From: UBA9676 sp036522155
Lineage (GTDB): Bacteria > Actinomycetota > Actinomycetes > Streptosporangiales > Streptosporangiaceae
Length of the DNA stretch: 27,524 nt
Assembly: GCA_036522155.1 (NCBI GenBank)
Contig: DATDGI010000029.1
Coordinates: 1 to 27,524, forward strand
Reading direction: 5' to 3'
Below, one piece after another: positions 1 to 6,438 of this stretch. A model generated the notes under the pieces. It saw only the letters and a list, made by a program, of their open reading frames with translations. It had not been told where the DNA came from and made no database searches. How positions within the stretch are numbered: the first letter of the stretch is position 1; every line of letters begins with the position of its first letter. Both the position numbers and the translations under genes were made by a program.

Positions 1-2
1 GG

Positions 3-758
3 CAGATGTTCGGGCTGGATGCGCCGCGGCCGAATCTGCATATGTGTTTCACCGGGGCGCCGGGCACGGGCAAGACGACGGTGGCGCTGCGGATGGCGGA
101 TCTGCTGCACCGGCTGGGGTATCTGGAGCAGGGGCAGCTGGTGCATGCGATGCGCGATGACCTGGTGGGCCAGTACATCGGTCATACCGCGCCGCGGACC
201 CGCAAGCTGCTGGAGCGGGCGATGGGCGGGGTGCTGTTCATCGATGAGGCGTATTACCTGTACCGGGCGGCGGATCCGCAGGACTTCGGGCAGGAGGCGA
301 TCGAGATTTTGCTGCAGGTGATGGAGAACGAGCGGGACAAGCTGGTGGTCATCCTGGCGGGCTATAAGGACCGGATGGATGAGTTCTTCAGCTCCAACCC
401 CGGGATGAGTTCCCGGGTCGCGCATCACATTGATTTCGCCGCGTACGAGATGGATGAGCTGGTCGCGATCAGCCGGGTGATGCTGGACGAGACGCGGTAC
501 TACCTGTCCGGGGACGCCGAAGTGGCCTTCCGCGACTACCTCACCCGCCGGATGCAGCAGCCCCGCTTCGCCAACGCCCGCAGCGTCCGCAACGCCATGG
601 AACGCGCCCGGCTGCGCCACGCGCACCGGCTGGCCACCGATCTGGAGCGCGGCTGGACCCGGGATGATCTCATGCGCATCGAGCCCGCGGACATCTTCGC
701 CGACCCGGTCTTCTCCACCGCCGTCAGCGAATCGGTGGGGCGCCACAGCCGCCCGTAA
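3..758 (+). CDS. cbbX: CbbX, AAA+ red-type Rubisco activase (5' end outside window)
   Basis: CbbX is the hexameric AAA+ motor that remodels inhibited red-type (form IC/ID) Rubisco in the Calvin cycle. The visible part has Walker A GAPGTGKTT, a RDDLVGQYIGHTAP segment, Walker B GVLFIDEAYYLY, sensor region VVILAGYKDRMD, and the family hallmarks NPGMSSR and FANARSVRNAMERARLR. The reading frame is open to the left edge. About 250 residues are present against a usual ~300-310, so roughly 50 N-terminal residues lie upstream; the Met at position 6 is internal. Rubisco genes (cbbL, cbbS) would be expected just left of the window, which is inference. The next gene is convergent, starting its 3' end 34 bp away. 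Together with the cox clusters this suggests CO-driven or trace-gas-driven carbon fixation. Family assignment is very secure. Confidence 0.95.
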   Translation, partial: QMFGLDAPRPNLHMCFTGAPGTGKTTVALRMADLLHRLGYLEQGQLVHAMRDDLVGQYIGHTAPRTRKLLERAMGGVLFIDEAYYLYRAADPQDFGQEAIEILLQVMENERDKLVVILAGYKDRMDEFFSSNPGMSSRVAHHIDFAAYEMDELVAISRVMLDETRYYLSGDAEVAFRDYLTRRMQQPRFANARSVRNAMERARLRHAHRLATDLERGWTRDDLMRIEPADIFADPVFSTAVSESVGRHSRP

Positions 759-792
759 CGGCGGCCAGCCCCGCATCAACCCTCGGGCGGCG

Positions 793-1329
793 TCAGCCCG
801 CCACGTGGAAGCCGGCGGCGCCGAACGACACGTGGTCACCAGGCCGGACCACGAAGCCGCCGCCCACCCGCCAGCCATTCACCCGGGTCCCGTTGGTCGA
901 GCCGAGGTCGGTGAGCACCCATTCACCGGCCGTGCACCTCAGCTCGGCGTGCCGCCAGGACACCGTCATATCCGGCACCGCCAGGTCACTCTCCGGGGAC
1001 CGGCCGATCACGAACACCCGGTCCCCCCGCGGCAGGGTGAGCGTGGGCAGCCGCGGCACCCGCCAGGCGCGCTGCGCCCGCAGCCAAAGCGATGAGCACT
1101 GGCGGACGGAACGGGTAAGCCAGCCTGCCCGGTCGGGGACCGGGGGCAGATCGCTGAGCAGGCCGCGCAGTTCGGCCACCCCGCGCGTGCGCAGGGCAGC
1201 GTCCATCCGGCGGAGAAACGTCTCATGGGAGAGCCGGCCCTCGGCCGAGCCGCGCTGGAGCGCCTCGATGACCTTGTCGCGGTCTTCATCGGAGGCGCGC
1301 AGCACCTGCGGTCCGGAGTCCGAACTCAC
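793..1329 (-). CDS. DUF1707 and FHA domain protein
   Basis: A 178-residue cytoplasmic protein with two recognisable domains. An N-terminal DUF1707 segment begins VLRASDEDRDKVIEAL and runs through GRLSHETFLRRMDAAL and RGLLSDLPP. A C-terminal FHA domain contains VIGRSPESDLAVPD, SWRHAEL and LGSTNGTRVNG, the phosphothreonine-peptide binding fold. DUF1707-FHA proteins are common in actinobacteria and are thought to read Ser/Thr kinase signalling; no kinase is visible here. The open frame extends upstream to 1470, but I prefer the GTG at 1329 because DUF1707 proteins normally start a few residues before the LRASD motif and the extension (Arg-rich, no domain) would overlap the small gene at 1444. 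The RBS upstream of 1329 is weak, so the start is uncertain. It converges with cbbX and has no obvious link to CO oxidation. Confidence 0.85.
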   Translation of the reverse strand: MSSDSGPQVLRASDEDRDKVIEALQRGSAEGRLSHETFLRRMDAALRTRGVAELRGLLSDLPPVPDRAGWLTRSVRQCSSLWLRAQRAWRVPRLPTLTLPRGDRVFVIGRSPESDLAVPDMTVSWRHAELRCTAGEWVLTDLGSTNGTRVNGWRVGGGFVVRPGDHVSFGAAGFHVAG

Positions 1330-1443
1330 CACGAACTCACGATAAGCCGGCCGGCGGCCCCGCTCCAGGGCTATATCCAGCCGCGGTCCCCGACCGCGCT
1401 GTTGAGCCTCTCTTGGCGTGCTCTTAACCCGGGTCGCGTTGTC

Positions 1444-1671
1444 ATGGGTGGTATGCGCGGCTGGTTCCATGGGCCCGGCTCGGTCCAGGCACAGTCAGAA
1501 CGTGAGTTCTGTGATTACCTGCGCCGCTCGCTGCATGAGGTGGCTGAGTCGGTTGAGCCGGCCGCGGATGGCCTTGACCGGATCGTTGCCCGGATTCAGC
1601 GGACGGGGAAAAGTCCTGCACGGGCGCGTGCGTGTGCTCCGGTCCTGGCCCCGCGGGCAGCGGCGCAATAG
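1444..1671 (+). CDS. Small hypothetical protein with actinobacterial REFxDYxR segment
   Basis: A 75-residue frame (or 72 from the ATG at 1453) that I do not recognise as a named family. It looks coding because residues about 18-50 (SEREFCDYLRRSL, then VAESVEPAADGLDRI) resemble the acidic-helical N-termini of many actinobacterial membrane or regulatory proteins, and the composition is balanced rather than the Arg/Pro-rich translation typical of shadow frames here. The C-terminal third (SPARARACAPVLAPRAAAQ) is low complexity and ends abruptly, so this could be the surviving N-terminus of a longer, degraded gene. The RBS is not convincing. It is divergent from the FHA gene and lies 244 bp before the cox accessory operon. 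That 244-bp gap (1672-1915) shows no gene I can support. Confidence 0.4.
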   Translation: MGGMRGWFHGPGSVQAQSEREFCDYLRRSLHEVAESVEPAADGLDRIVARIQRTGKSPARARACAPVLAPRAAAQ

Positions 1672-1915
1672 CCACGCCGCTGCCCGCCAGGGGACCCAGC
1701 CAGGCCCGTCAGCCCCCGGCCCGCCCGGTACACACCGGCTCCCGGTGCACCGGGCCGCCATCAAACCGCCGGTATCATGCGAAAAGACGCTGGCTGCGGC
1801 GCCGCCGCCGGGAAGGCAGCTCAGATAAGAGGATCCTTAATCGGCGCTCGCCCCCTCCGGCCCCGGCAGTTACAGTCAGTCTCAGGACAGCGCTGCCGGC
1901 CGGAAGGTGCCTGAC

Positions 1916-2173
1916 ATGAATCGCGAGCCGGAGGAGACCCTCGACGTGCTCCGCGGGGTGTGGACCGCGCGCGGGCAGACCGCCGCCGACCTTGACGAAG
2001 CCCTGGGCACCGGGAAGTCCTGCAAGCGGATGGCCGACGTCGGCTTCGGGGACATGGCCGACGACGATGACGTGCGCGCGGCCTGGCGGGCCCGGCTGCA
2101 GCGGGAAGGCAAGCTGAACCCCGAGGGCGGCATCGCCGATCTCGTGCTGGGGCCGGCGGAGTCCCGCAGCTAA
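1916..2173 (+). CDS. Hypothetical protein, first gene of the coxD1E1 operon
   Basis: An 85-residue acidic soluble protein with no signal peptide or membrane span. The ATG at 1916 is preferred over the upstream GTG at 1907 because GGAAGG at 1902-1907 gives a good 8-nt spacing. The N-terminal half looks like a short helical bundle (EETLDVLRGVWTARGQTAADLDEAL), followed by a Cys-Lys-Arg turn and an acidic DMADDDDVRAAW helix. I know no family match. It sits 6 bp upstream of coxD1 and is very likely co-transcribed with it, so a role in CODH maturation or its control is plausible but only inferred from position. Confidence 0.75.
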   Translation: MNREPEETLDVLRGVWTARGQTAADLDEALGTGKSCKRMADVGFGDMADDDDVRAAWRARLQREGKLNPEGGIADLVLGPAESRS

Positions 2174-2179
2174 CCACAG

Positions 2180-3079
2180 ATGCCGCCACCAACCGAGCGC
2201 CTGGCCGGACTCCCGGAAAACGTCGGCCAGCTAACTGAACTGCTCCGCCAGGGCGGCTACCTGGCCGACCGTGGCCTGGCCACCGCGCTGTTCGTGGCCA
2301 TGTCGCTGCCCCGCCCGATCCTGCTGGAGGGCGAGGTCGGGGTGGGCAAGACCGAGGTCGCCAAGGTGCTCGCCACCGTCTTCGGGCGCAAGCTCATCCG
2401 GCTCCAGTGCTACGAGGGCATCGACACCAACCAGGCCCTGTACGAGTGGGACTACGCCCGGCAGATGCTGCAGATCCGGGCGCTGTCGCAGCAGCAGGCG
2501 GTGTCCGAGGACGCGGTGGACAAGCTGTTCGGCCCCAAGTTCCTGCTGGAACGGCCGCTGCTGGAGGCGGTACGGGCCGGTGACCAGGCGGTGCTGCTGA
2601 TTGACGAGGTGGACCGGGCCGACGACGAGTTCGAGGCGTTCCTGCTGGAGGTGCTGTCCGACTTCCAGATCAGCATCCCCGAGATCGGCACGATCACGGC
2701 CGCCAGTCCCCCGCTGGTGGTCCTCACCTCGAACCGGACCCGGGAACTGCACGACGCCCTGAAACGGCGCTGTGTCTATCACTGGATCGGCTACCCGCCC
2801 GCCGAACGCGAGGTGGAGATCGTGCTCATCCGCGAGCCGGGTGTGCCGGAGGCGCTGGCCCGCAAGGTGGTGTCGGCCGTGAACCGGCTGCGCGAACTGG
2901 ATCTGGCCAAGCCGCCCGGCGTCGCCGAGACCATCGACTGGGCGCGCACCGTGGATCTGCTCGGCGGCACCAGCCTGGACGCCCAGATGGCCCGCGACAC
3001 CCTGGGTGCGGTCGTGAAGGAACGCGACGACCTCGAACTGGTCCAGGGCAACCTGGAAGAGATCACGTCCGGTGCCTGA
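2180..3079 (+). CDS. coxD: CoxD1, MoxR-type AAA+ ATPase for CODH maturation
   Basis: CoxD is the AAA+ chaperone that in Oligotropha is needed to build the [CuSMoO2] active site after CoxL folds. This 299-residue protein has Walker A GEVGVGKTE at 51-59, the MoxR-type LQCYEGIDTNQALYEW segment, Walker B VLLIDEVDRADDEFEAF from 138, sensor 1 VVLTSNRTRELHDALKRRC and the C-terminal LDLAKPPGVAETIDWA motif. Length equals that of its paralogue CoxD2 (299 residues). The start ATG follows the upstream stop by 6 bp; the RBS is weak, suggesting translational coupling. The stop overlaps the coxE1 GTG start by 8 bp, the usual MoxR-VWA pairing. Identification as CoxD rather than a generic MoxR rests on the motifs plus the adjacent CODH structural genes. 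Confidence 0.93.
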   Translation: MPPPTERLAGLPENVGQLTELLRQGGYLADRGLATALFVAMSLPRPILLEGEVGVGKTEVAKVLATVFGRKLIRLQCYEGIDTNQALYEWDYARQMLQIRALSQQQAVSEDAVDKLFGPKFLLERPLLEAVRAGDQAVLLIDEVDRADDEFEAFLLEVLSDFQISIPEIGTITAASPPLVVLTSNRTRELHDALKRRCVYHWIGYPPAEREVEIVLIREPGVPEALARKVVSAVNRLRELDLAKPPGVAETIDWARTVDLLGGTSLDAQMARDTLGAVVKERDDLELVQGNLEEITSGA

Positions 3080-4199
3080 GCGCGCGCCCATGGTCGGGGT
3101 GCTGGTCGATTTTGCCCACGCCCTGCGCGCCGCCGGGCTGCCGGTCGGCACGGGCGAGGTGCAGACCTACTGCGCGGCCATGACCACGCTGGATCCGTCC
3201 GACCTGCTCGACCTGTACTGGGCGGGCCGCAGCACCCTGGTCGCTCAGCGCGATCAGATCGCCACCTATGACCGCGTCTTCCGGGATTTTTTTCTTAACG
3301 ATTCGAACCCGGCACCCGAAGTTCTCATGCTCCGGGCCCAGCCCGCGACGGAAAGCCAGGCCGTGCTGGACATCCCCGCTGCCGAGCCGGGTGAGGAGCG
3401 GCCGGACGAGCAGGCCGTGCTCGGCCTGATGGCCTCCAACGCCGAGACGCTCCGGCACAGGTCCTTCGCCACGTGCACCCCGGAGGAGCTGGCCGCGCTG
3501 CGGCGGATCATGACCCGGATCCGGCTGACCCCGCCCCGGCGGCGGAGCAGGCGCACCGTGGCCGGCCCGGCCGGCCGCGCGCCCGACCTGCGCCGGACCC
3601 TCCGGGCGTCGCTGCGGATCGGCGGCGAGCCGGCCGAACTGTTCTGGCGGCAGCGCAAGATGCGGTTGCGCCCGCTCATCCTCATCCTCGACATCTCCGG
3701 CTCGATGGCCGACTACTCCCGCAACCTGCTGCAGTTCGCGCACACCGCCAAGCGCGCGGCCGCCCGGGTCGAGGTGTTCTGCTTCGGTACCCGGCTCACC
3801 CGCATCACCCGCGAACTGGCCACCCGCAGCCCGGACCAGGCGCTGGCCGAGGCCGCGAAGACCGTGTGCGACTGGGAGGGCGGGACCAGGATCGGCGCCT
3901 CACTGGACACTTTTGTCCGGGGCTGGGGCCGCCGTAGCCTATGCCGCGGCGGGGTCGTCGTGATCTGCTCCGACGGCCTGGACCGGGGTGACCCGGCGGT
4001 GCTGGCCACCGCGATGGAGCGGCTGTCCCGGCTGTGCCACCGGCTGGTGTGGCTGAACCCGCACAAGGGCAGCAACCGGGACTTCCGGCCGAGCACACTG
4101 GGCATGATGATCGCGGCAGAGCATATCGACCTGGTGCTGTCCGGCCACGACCTGAGCAGCCTGGAAGAACTCGCCGCCCTGCTGCCGACGCTGAACTAG
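3072..4199 (+). CDS. coxE: CoxE1, VWA-domain CODH maturation protein
   Basis: CoxE is the von Willebrand A partner of CoxD and is proposed to act with it in inserting sulfur and copper into the molybdenum centre of CODH. This 375-residue protein has a helical N-terminal half, a basic Arg-rich linker (about 155-200), and a C-terminal VWA domain with the MIDAS motif DISGS at 207-211, then FCFGTRLTRIT, DWEGGTRIG and VVVICSDGLDRGDP, all CoxE-family hallmarks. The GTG at 3072 overlaps the end of coxD1; an ATG at 3090 is a possible shorter start. A run of seven T residues at 3287-3293, encoding Phe-Phe with rare TTT codons, is out of keeping with the GC-rich codon use. It is followed 10 bp later by the 96-residue gene. 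Confidence 0.92.
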   Translation: MPERAPMVGVLVDFAHALRAAGLPVGTGEVQTYCAAMTTLDPSDLLDLYWAGRSTLVAQRDQIATYDRVFRDFFLNDSNPAPEVLMLRAQPATESQAVLDIPAAEPGEERPDEQAVLGLMASNAETLRHRSFATCTPEELAALRRIMTRIRLTPPRRRSRRTVAGPAGRAPDLRRTLRASLRIGGEPAELFWRQRKMRLRPLILILDISGSMADYSRNLLQFAHTAKRAAARVEVFCFGTRLTRITRELATRSPDQALAEAAKTVCDWEGGTRIGASLDTFVRGWGRRSLCRGGVVVICSDGLDRGDPAVLATAMERLSRLCHRLVWLNPHKGSNRDFRPSTLGMMIAAEHIDLVLSGHDLSSLEELAALLPTLN

Positions 4200-4209
4200 G
4201 AGTGCGCGC

Positions 4210-4500
4210 GTGAGATGGAGCGTGGGGATCGAGGCGCAGGGTGCGCACGTGCTGTCCCGGGAGGAGGTGGTGGAACTGGCGGACGCGGTCGCGGCCAGTT
4301 CCGGCATCGCCACCGGGATCGGCACCGACCGCTACGGCGCGCAGCTGCTGGTGCAGGCGGAAACCCGGGATGAGGCCATCGAGCGGGCCACCCGGGAGTT
4401 CGCCGCGGCCGTCGCCAGGGCGGGCCTGCCGGCCGGGCCGATCGTCCGGGTCGAGGCCGTCAGCGAGGACGAAGACGCCGACCAGGTCGCCGGCCGATGA
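4210..4500 (+). CDS. Hypothetical 96-residue protein in coxDE operon
   Basis: A small soluble protein starting at GTG 4210, with a clear AGGAG at 4198-4202 seven bases upstream that overlaps the coxE1 stop. Predicted from sequence as an alpha/beta sandwich: a beta strand (WSVGIEA), a helix (SREEVVELADAVAAS), strands around GIGTDRYGAQLLVQAE, a second helix (RDEAIERATREFAAAVARAG) and a last strand (GPIVRVEAVSED). This beta-alpha-beta-beta-alpha-beta order is ferredoxin-like, as in many small ligand or RNA-binding domains. I do not recognise the family. Its stop overlaps the next start by four bases (ATGA), so the two are probably co-translated. Function unknown. Confidence 0.82.
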   Translation: MRWSVGIEAQGAHVLSREEVVELADAVAASSGIATGIGTDRYGAQLLVQAETRDEAIERATREFAAAVARAGLPAGPIVRVEAVSEDEDADQVAGR

Positions 4501-4952
4501 TCCGGCTGGGCTCGCTGGCCGGCTACCCGTTTGAGGGGCCGCGGCTGCTGGCCGGCTGGACGCCGCCGGCCCGGGCGGCCGTGTACGCGATCCTCTACCA
4601 GCCCGAGCCGGACACCCGGCAGAGCCAGTACGCGGTCATCTACGTCGGCCACTCCGGCGACCTGACCACCGAGCGGTTCCCGTTCCAGCACCCGAGGGCC
4701 GCCTGCTGGGTGCGCCGGGCGGGCTCCAAGTGGAAGGTCCACATCTGCACCTACGAGGTGCCTGGCGGCGGCCCGGGGCACCGGGAGCAGATCACCCGCG
4801 AGCTGACCGCGATCTACCACCCGAGCTGCAACACCGAGCAGTACGGCCAGTCCTGGGAGGATCGCTGGATCGGCGAGTACTCTGCCCCGACCACGGGCCC
4901 GCTGGCCAAGCGCGGCCCGGAACCGCCCGCCCCCGGCGGCACCGGACCCTGA
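4497..4952 (+). CDS. GIY-YIG-like protein, last gene of coxD1E1 operon
   Basis: A 151-residue protein whose layout fits a GIY-YIG nuclease fold: VYAI at 29-32 and IYVG at 48-51 (equivalents of GIY and YIG), SGDL plus Arg60 after the second strand, a His65 and Trp71 region, and a late helix RELTAIYHPSCN with Glu102 and Asn112, as in the E...P..N end of the family. The first motif is degenerate (VYA for GIY), so nuclease activity is uncertain. The tail from about 130 is Pro/Gly rich. It is joined to the 96-residue gene by an ATGA overlap, so it belongs to the cox accessory operon, an unexpected place for a nuclease-like fold. It converges with the membrane-protein operon; the 44-bp gap contains ten consecutive C residues (4960-4969). 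Confidence 0.78.
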   Translation: MIRLGSLAGYPFEGPRLLAGWTPPARAAVYAILYQPEPDTRQSQYAVIYVGHSGDLTTERFPFQHPRAACWVRRAGSKWKVHICTYEVPGGGPGHREQITRELTAIYHPSCNTEQYGQSWEDRWIGEYSAPTTGPLAKRGPEPPAPGGTGP

Positions 4953-4996
4953 GGCGGCTCCCCCCCCCCTTCTCGCCCGCCGGGCGGGGGTGTCTC

Positions 4997-5359
4997 CTAC
5001 TGCGGCGGGGCGAAGCCGACCGCTTCGTGCAGGCGGGAGCGGCGGCGGCCGGATGCCGGGCGGACCGGCTCGGGCACCTCCGGGGGCTCCGGCGCCGGGG
5101 TGACGTCGGCCACGATCTCCTCCGCCATTCCGTACAGCAGCGGCAGCGCGCCGGCCACCACCCCGCCGGTGGCGTTGATGTGCTCCACCCCCGGCTCGAT
5201 GACCTTGGCATGGCCGACGATCGTGCGGACCGTCTCGGCGCAGTCCTCCAGGTTCCCCGCGATCCTGGTGAGCAGGCTCCCCACCCAGAACAGGTAGAAC
5301 GCCAGCCCGGCGACCAGCAGCAGGATGTCGACCAGGGTGAGCACAACCAGCAGGGTCAT
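4997..5359 (-). CDS. Small single-span membrane protein E of cox operon 1
   Basis: A 120-residue protein, last of five consecutive small membrane proteins. One long hydrophobic segment at about 3-30 (MTLLVVLTLVDILLL through LFWVGSLL) is followed by an Arg and an amphipathic helical stretch (RIAGNLEDCAETVRTI, HAKVIEPGVEHIN). By the positive-inside rule the C-terminal part is cytoplasmic. It is the longest of the set, with a Pro/Glu-rich linker (TPAPEPPEVPEPVRP) and a basic tail. The start ATG overlaps the stop of gene D (ATGA). I do not know a named family. Position in the coxMSLFG transcript suggests it works with CODH at the membrane; this is inference. Confidence 0.82.
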   Translation of the reverse strand: MTLLVVLTLVDILLLVAGLAFYLFWVGSLLTRIAGNLEDCAETVRTIVGHAKVIEPGVEHINATGGVVAGALPLLYGMAEEIVADVTPAPEPPEVPEPVRPASGRRRSRLHEAVGFAPPQ

Positions 5360-5646
5360 GACTTAACCTTTCCGAGCACGCGGCCGAGGAAGAGGTGGTG
5401 CTGCAGGCCCTCGGCCAGCACCGCGTCCACGCCGTCGGCGACCGGTGCGATGAGCGAGGTGTGCTCGGTGTTCGCGGCGGCGGCGTGCAGGGTGTCGCGG
5501 ATCTCGGTGACCCGCCGGTCGATCGTCCTGACCAGCACGATCAGCAGGCTCAGCAGCGCGGCGACGGCCAGCACGACGACGAAGCCGACGATGATCACCG
5601 ACCACCAGACCGCCTTGGTGCCCGCGGCGAGCGCCAGCACATGCAT
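5356..5646 (-). CDS. Small single-span membrane protein D of cox operon 1
   Basis: A 96-residue protein starting at the ATG at 5646; a strong AGGAGG lies six bases upstream (5652-5657 region) and overlaps the stop of gene C. A much longer open frame continues upstream but it is the Arg/Gly-rich shadow of gene C, so I reject it. The N-terminus is a membrane span at about 13-40 (KAVWWSVIIVGFVVVLA onward), then VRTIDRRVTEIRDTLHAAAANTEH, an amphipathic helix with basic residues at the membrane edge, and a C-terminal helical region ending LGRVLGKVKS. Same plan as its neighbours A, B, C and E. Unknown family. Confidence 0.85.
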   Translation of the reverse strand: MHVLALAAGTKAVWWSVIIVGFVVVLAVAALLSLLIVLVRTIDRRVTEIRDTLHAAAANTEHTSLIAPVADGVDAVLAEGLQHHLFLGRVLGKVKS

Positions 5647-5648
5647 GT

Positions 5649-5930
5649 CTAACCTCCTAGCCTGGCGCGGCCACGGGCCAGCCCGGCCACGATGGTCTGC
5701 GCGTACGTGATGGTCGTGCTCAGCGCGGCCAGCGGCGCGGTGTTGTCCCTGGCCTTCACCAGTTCGGCGTTGATCAGCGGCGCCGCCTGCCCGATCTTGC
5801 GGGCCAGCAGCAGGATCGGGACCACCAGCGCCACCACCACCAGGACGATGACGACGCCGATCACGTAGCCGACGATCCACCAGGTGTGGTTGATCGAGCC
5901 AGAGGCGGCGAGAACCGCGTGCGCGCTCAC
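5649..5930 (-). CDS. Small single-span membrane protein C of cox operon 1
   Basis: A 93-residue protein: a short N-terminal outside segment (MSAHAVLAASGSINHT), a strongly hydrophobic span at about 17-43 rich in Val/Ile, then RKIGQAAPLINAELVKARDNTAPLAA and a helix ending in LARGRARLGG. Basic residues follow the span, so the C-terminal half should face the cytoplasm. Its start overlaps the stop of gene B by four bases and its stop lies two bases before gene D, so translation of the array is tightly coupled. No family recognised; role inferred only from operon membership with CODH genes. Confidence 0.84.
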   Translation of the reverse strand: MSAHAVLAASGSINHTWWIVGYVIGVVIVLVVVALVVPILLLARKIGQAAPLINAELVKARDNTAPLAALSTTITYAQTIVAGLARGRARLGG

Positions 5931-6154
5931 ACCGACTCGCAGAAGTCAGAGACCGGCTTGAGGTGCTCGTTGACCGAGACCAGCCGGGCCGGGACGGTGC
6001 TCGTCTGGTCCGCGATGACGGCGACCCCGCCCAGGACCTTGCCGAGCGTGGCGTAGGTGGCCCGCAGGTGGAAGATGACCCGCAGCAATGCCACCGCGGT
6101 AAATGCGATGATCAGGCCCGCGATGACGAGCGTCGCGATGGCGGCTCCTGGCAT
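5927..6154 (-). CDS. Small single-span membrane protein B of cox operon 1
   Basis: A 75-residue protein with a membrane span at about 5-27 (AAIATLVIAGLIIAFTAVALL), then RVIFHLRATYATLGKVLGGVAVIADQ and STVPARLVSVNEHLKPV. The ATG at 6154 is chosen because GGAAAGGAG lies just upstream at a normal distance; the longer open frame upstream is an artefact of the neighbouring gene. The part after the span can be aligned by eye with gene A: LGGVAVIA with SGGVALIG, and STVPARL with DSVPAAL. This suggests that A and B are paralogues from a local duplication. Unknown function. Confidence 0.85.
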   Translation of the reverse strand: MPGAAIATLVIAGLIIAFTAVALLRVIFHLRATYATLGKVLGGVAVIADQTSTVPARLVSVNEHLKPVSDFCESV

Positions 6155-6171
6155 CGGCCTCTCCTTTCCGC

Positions 6172-6426
6172 TCAGCCCAGCAGGCGGGCGACCGAGCCCG
6201 CGTACCGGACGGCACCGACCGTCACTGCCGTGATGGTGCTGTCTGTCTCCGCCAGCGCCGCGGGCACGCTGTCGAGTTCGCCGATCAGCGCCACGCCACC
6301 GGACAGGATGTCCTCGGATGCGCGGCGGATCCGCTCCAGGGCGGCGAGCACCCGGTTGAGCAGCCAGATCACCACCGGCAGGATGACCACGAGCAGGACC
6401 GCGTCGCCGATCCACCACAAGACCAT
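6172..6426 (-). CDS. Small single-span membrane protein A of cox operon 1
   Basis: An 84-residue protein, first of the array, 12 bp downstream of coxG with a clear GGGAGG six bases before its ATG. A membrane span covers about 4-25 (WWIGDAVLLVVILPVVIWLL), followed by NRVLAALERIRRASEDIL, a basic amphipathic helix expected on the cytoplasmic face, and SGGVALIGELDSVPAAL, which matches gene B. The C-terminal TVGAVRYAGSVARLLG is mildly hydrophobic. Co-transcription with coxMSLFG is supported by spacing. I infer a membrane-tethering or electron-transfer support role for CODH; no family known to me. Confidence 0.85.
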   Translation of the reverse strand: MVLWWIGDAVLLVVILPVVIWLLNRVLAALERIRRASEDILSGGVALIGELDSVPAALAETDSTITAVTVGAVRYAGSVARLLG

Positions 6427-6438
6427 CGTTGACCTCCC

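Noticed and set aside
1672..1915. Possible gene or promoter elements in the gap before the coxD1 operon
   Set aside because: No frame with convincing composition and no -35/-10 pair I could defend.
2231..3151. 306-codon minus-strand frame opposite coxD1
   Set aside because: Antisense of a well-supported AAA+ gene.
4960..4995. Possible terminator between the converging operons (ten C, then CCCGCCGGGCGGG)
   Set aside because: The palindrome leaves a one-base loop and has no T-run on either strand, so no workable hairpin.
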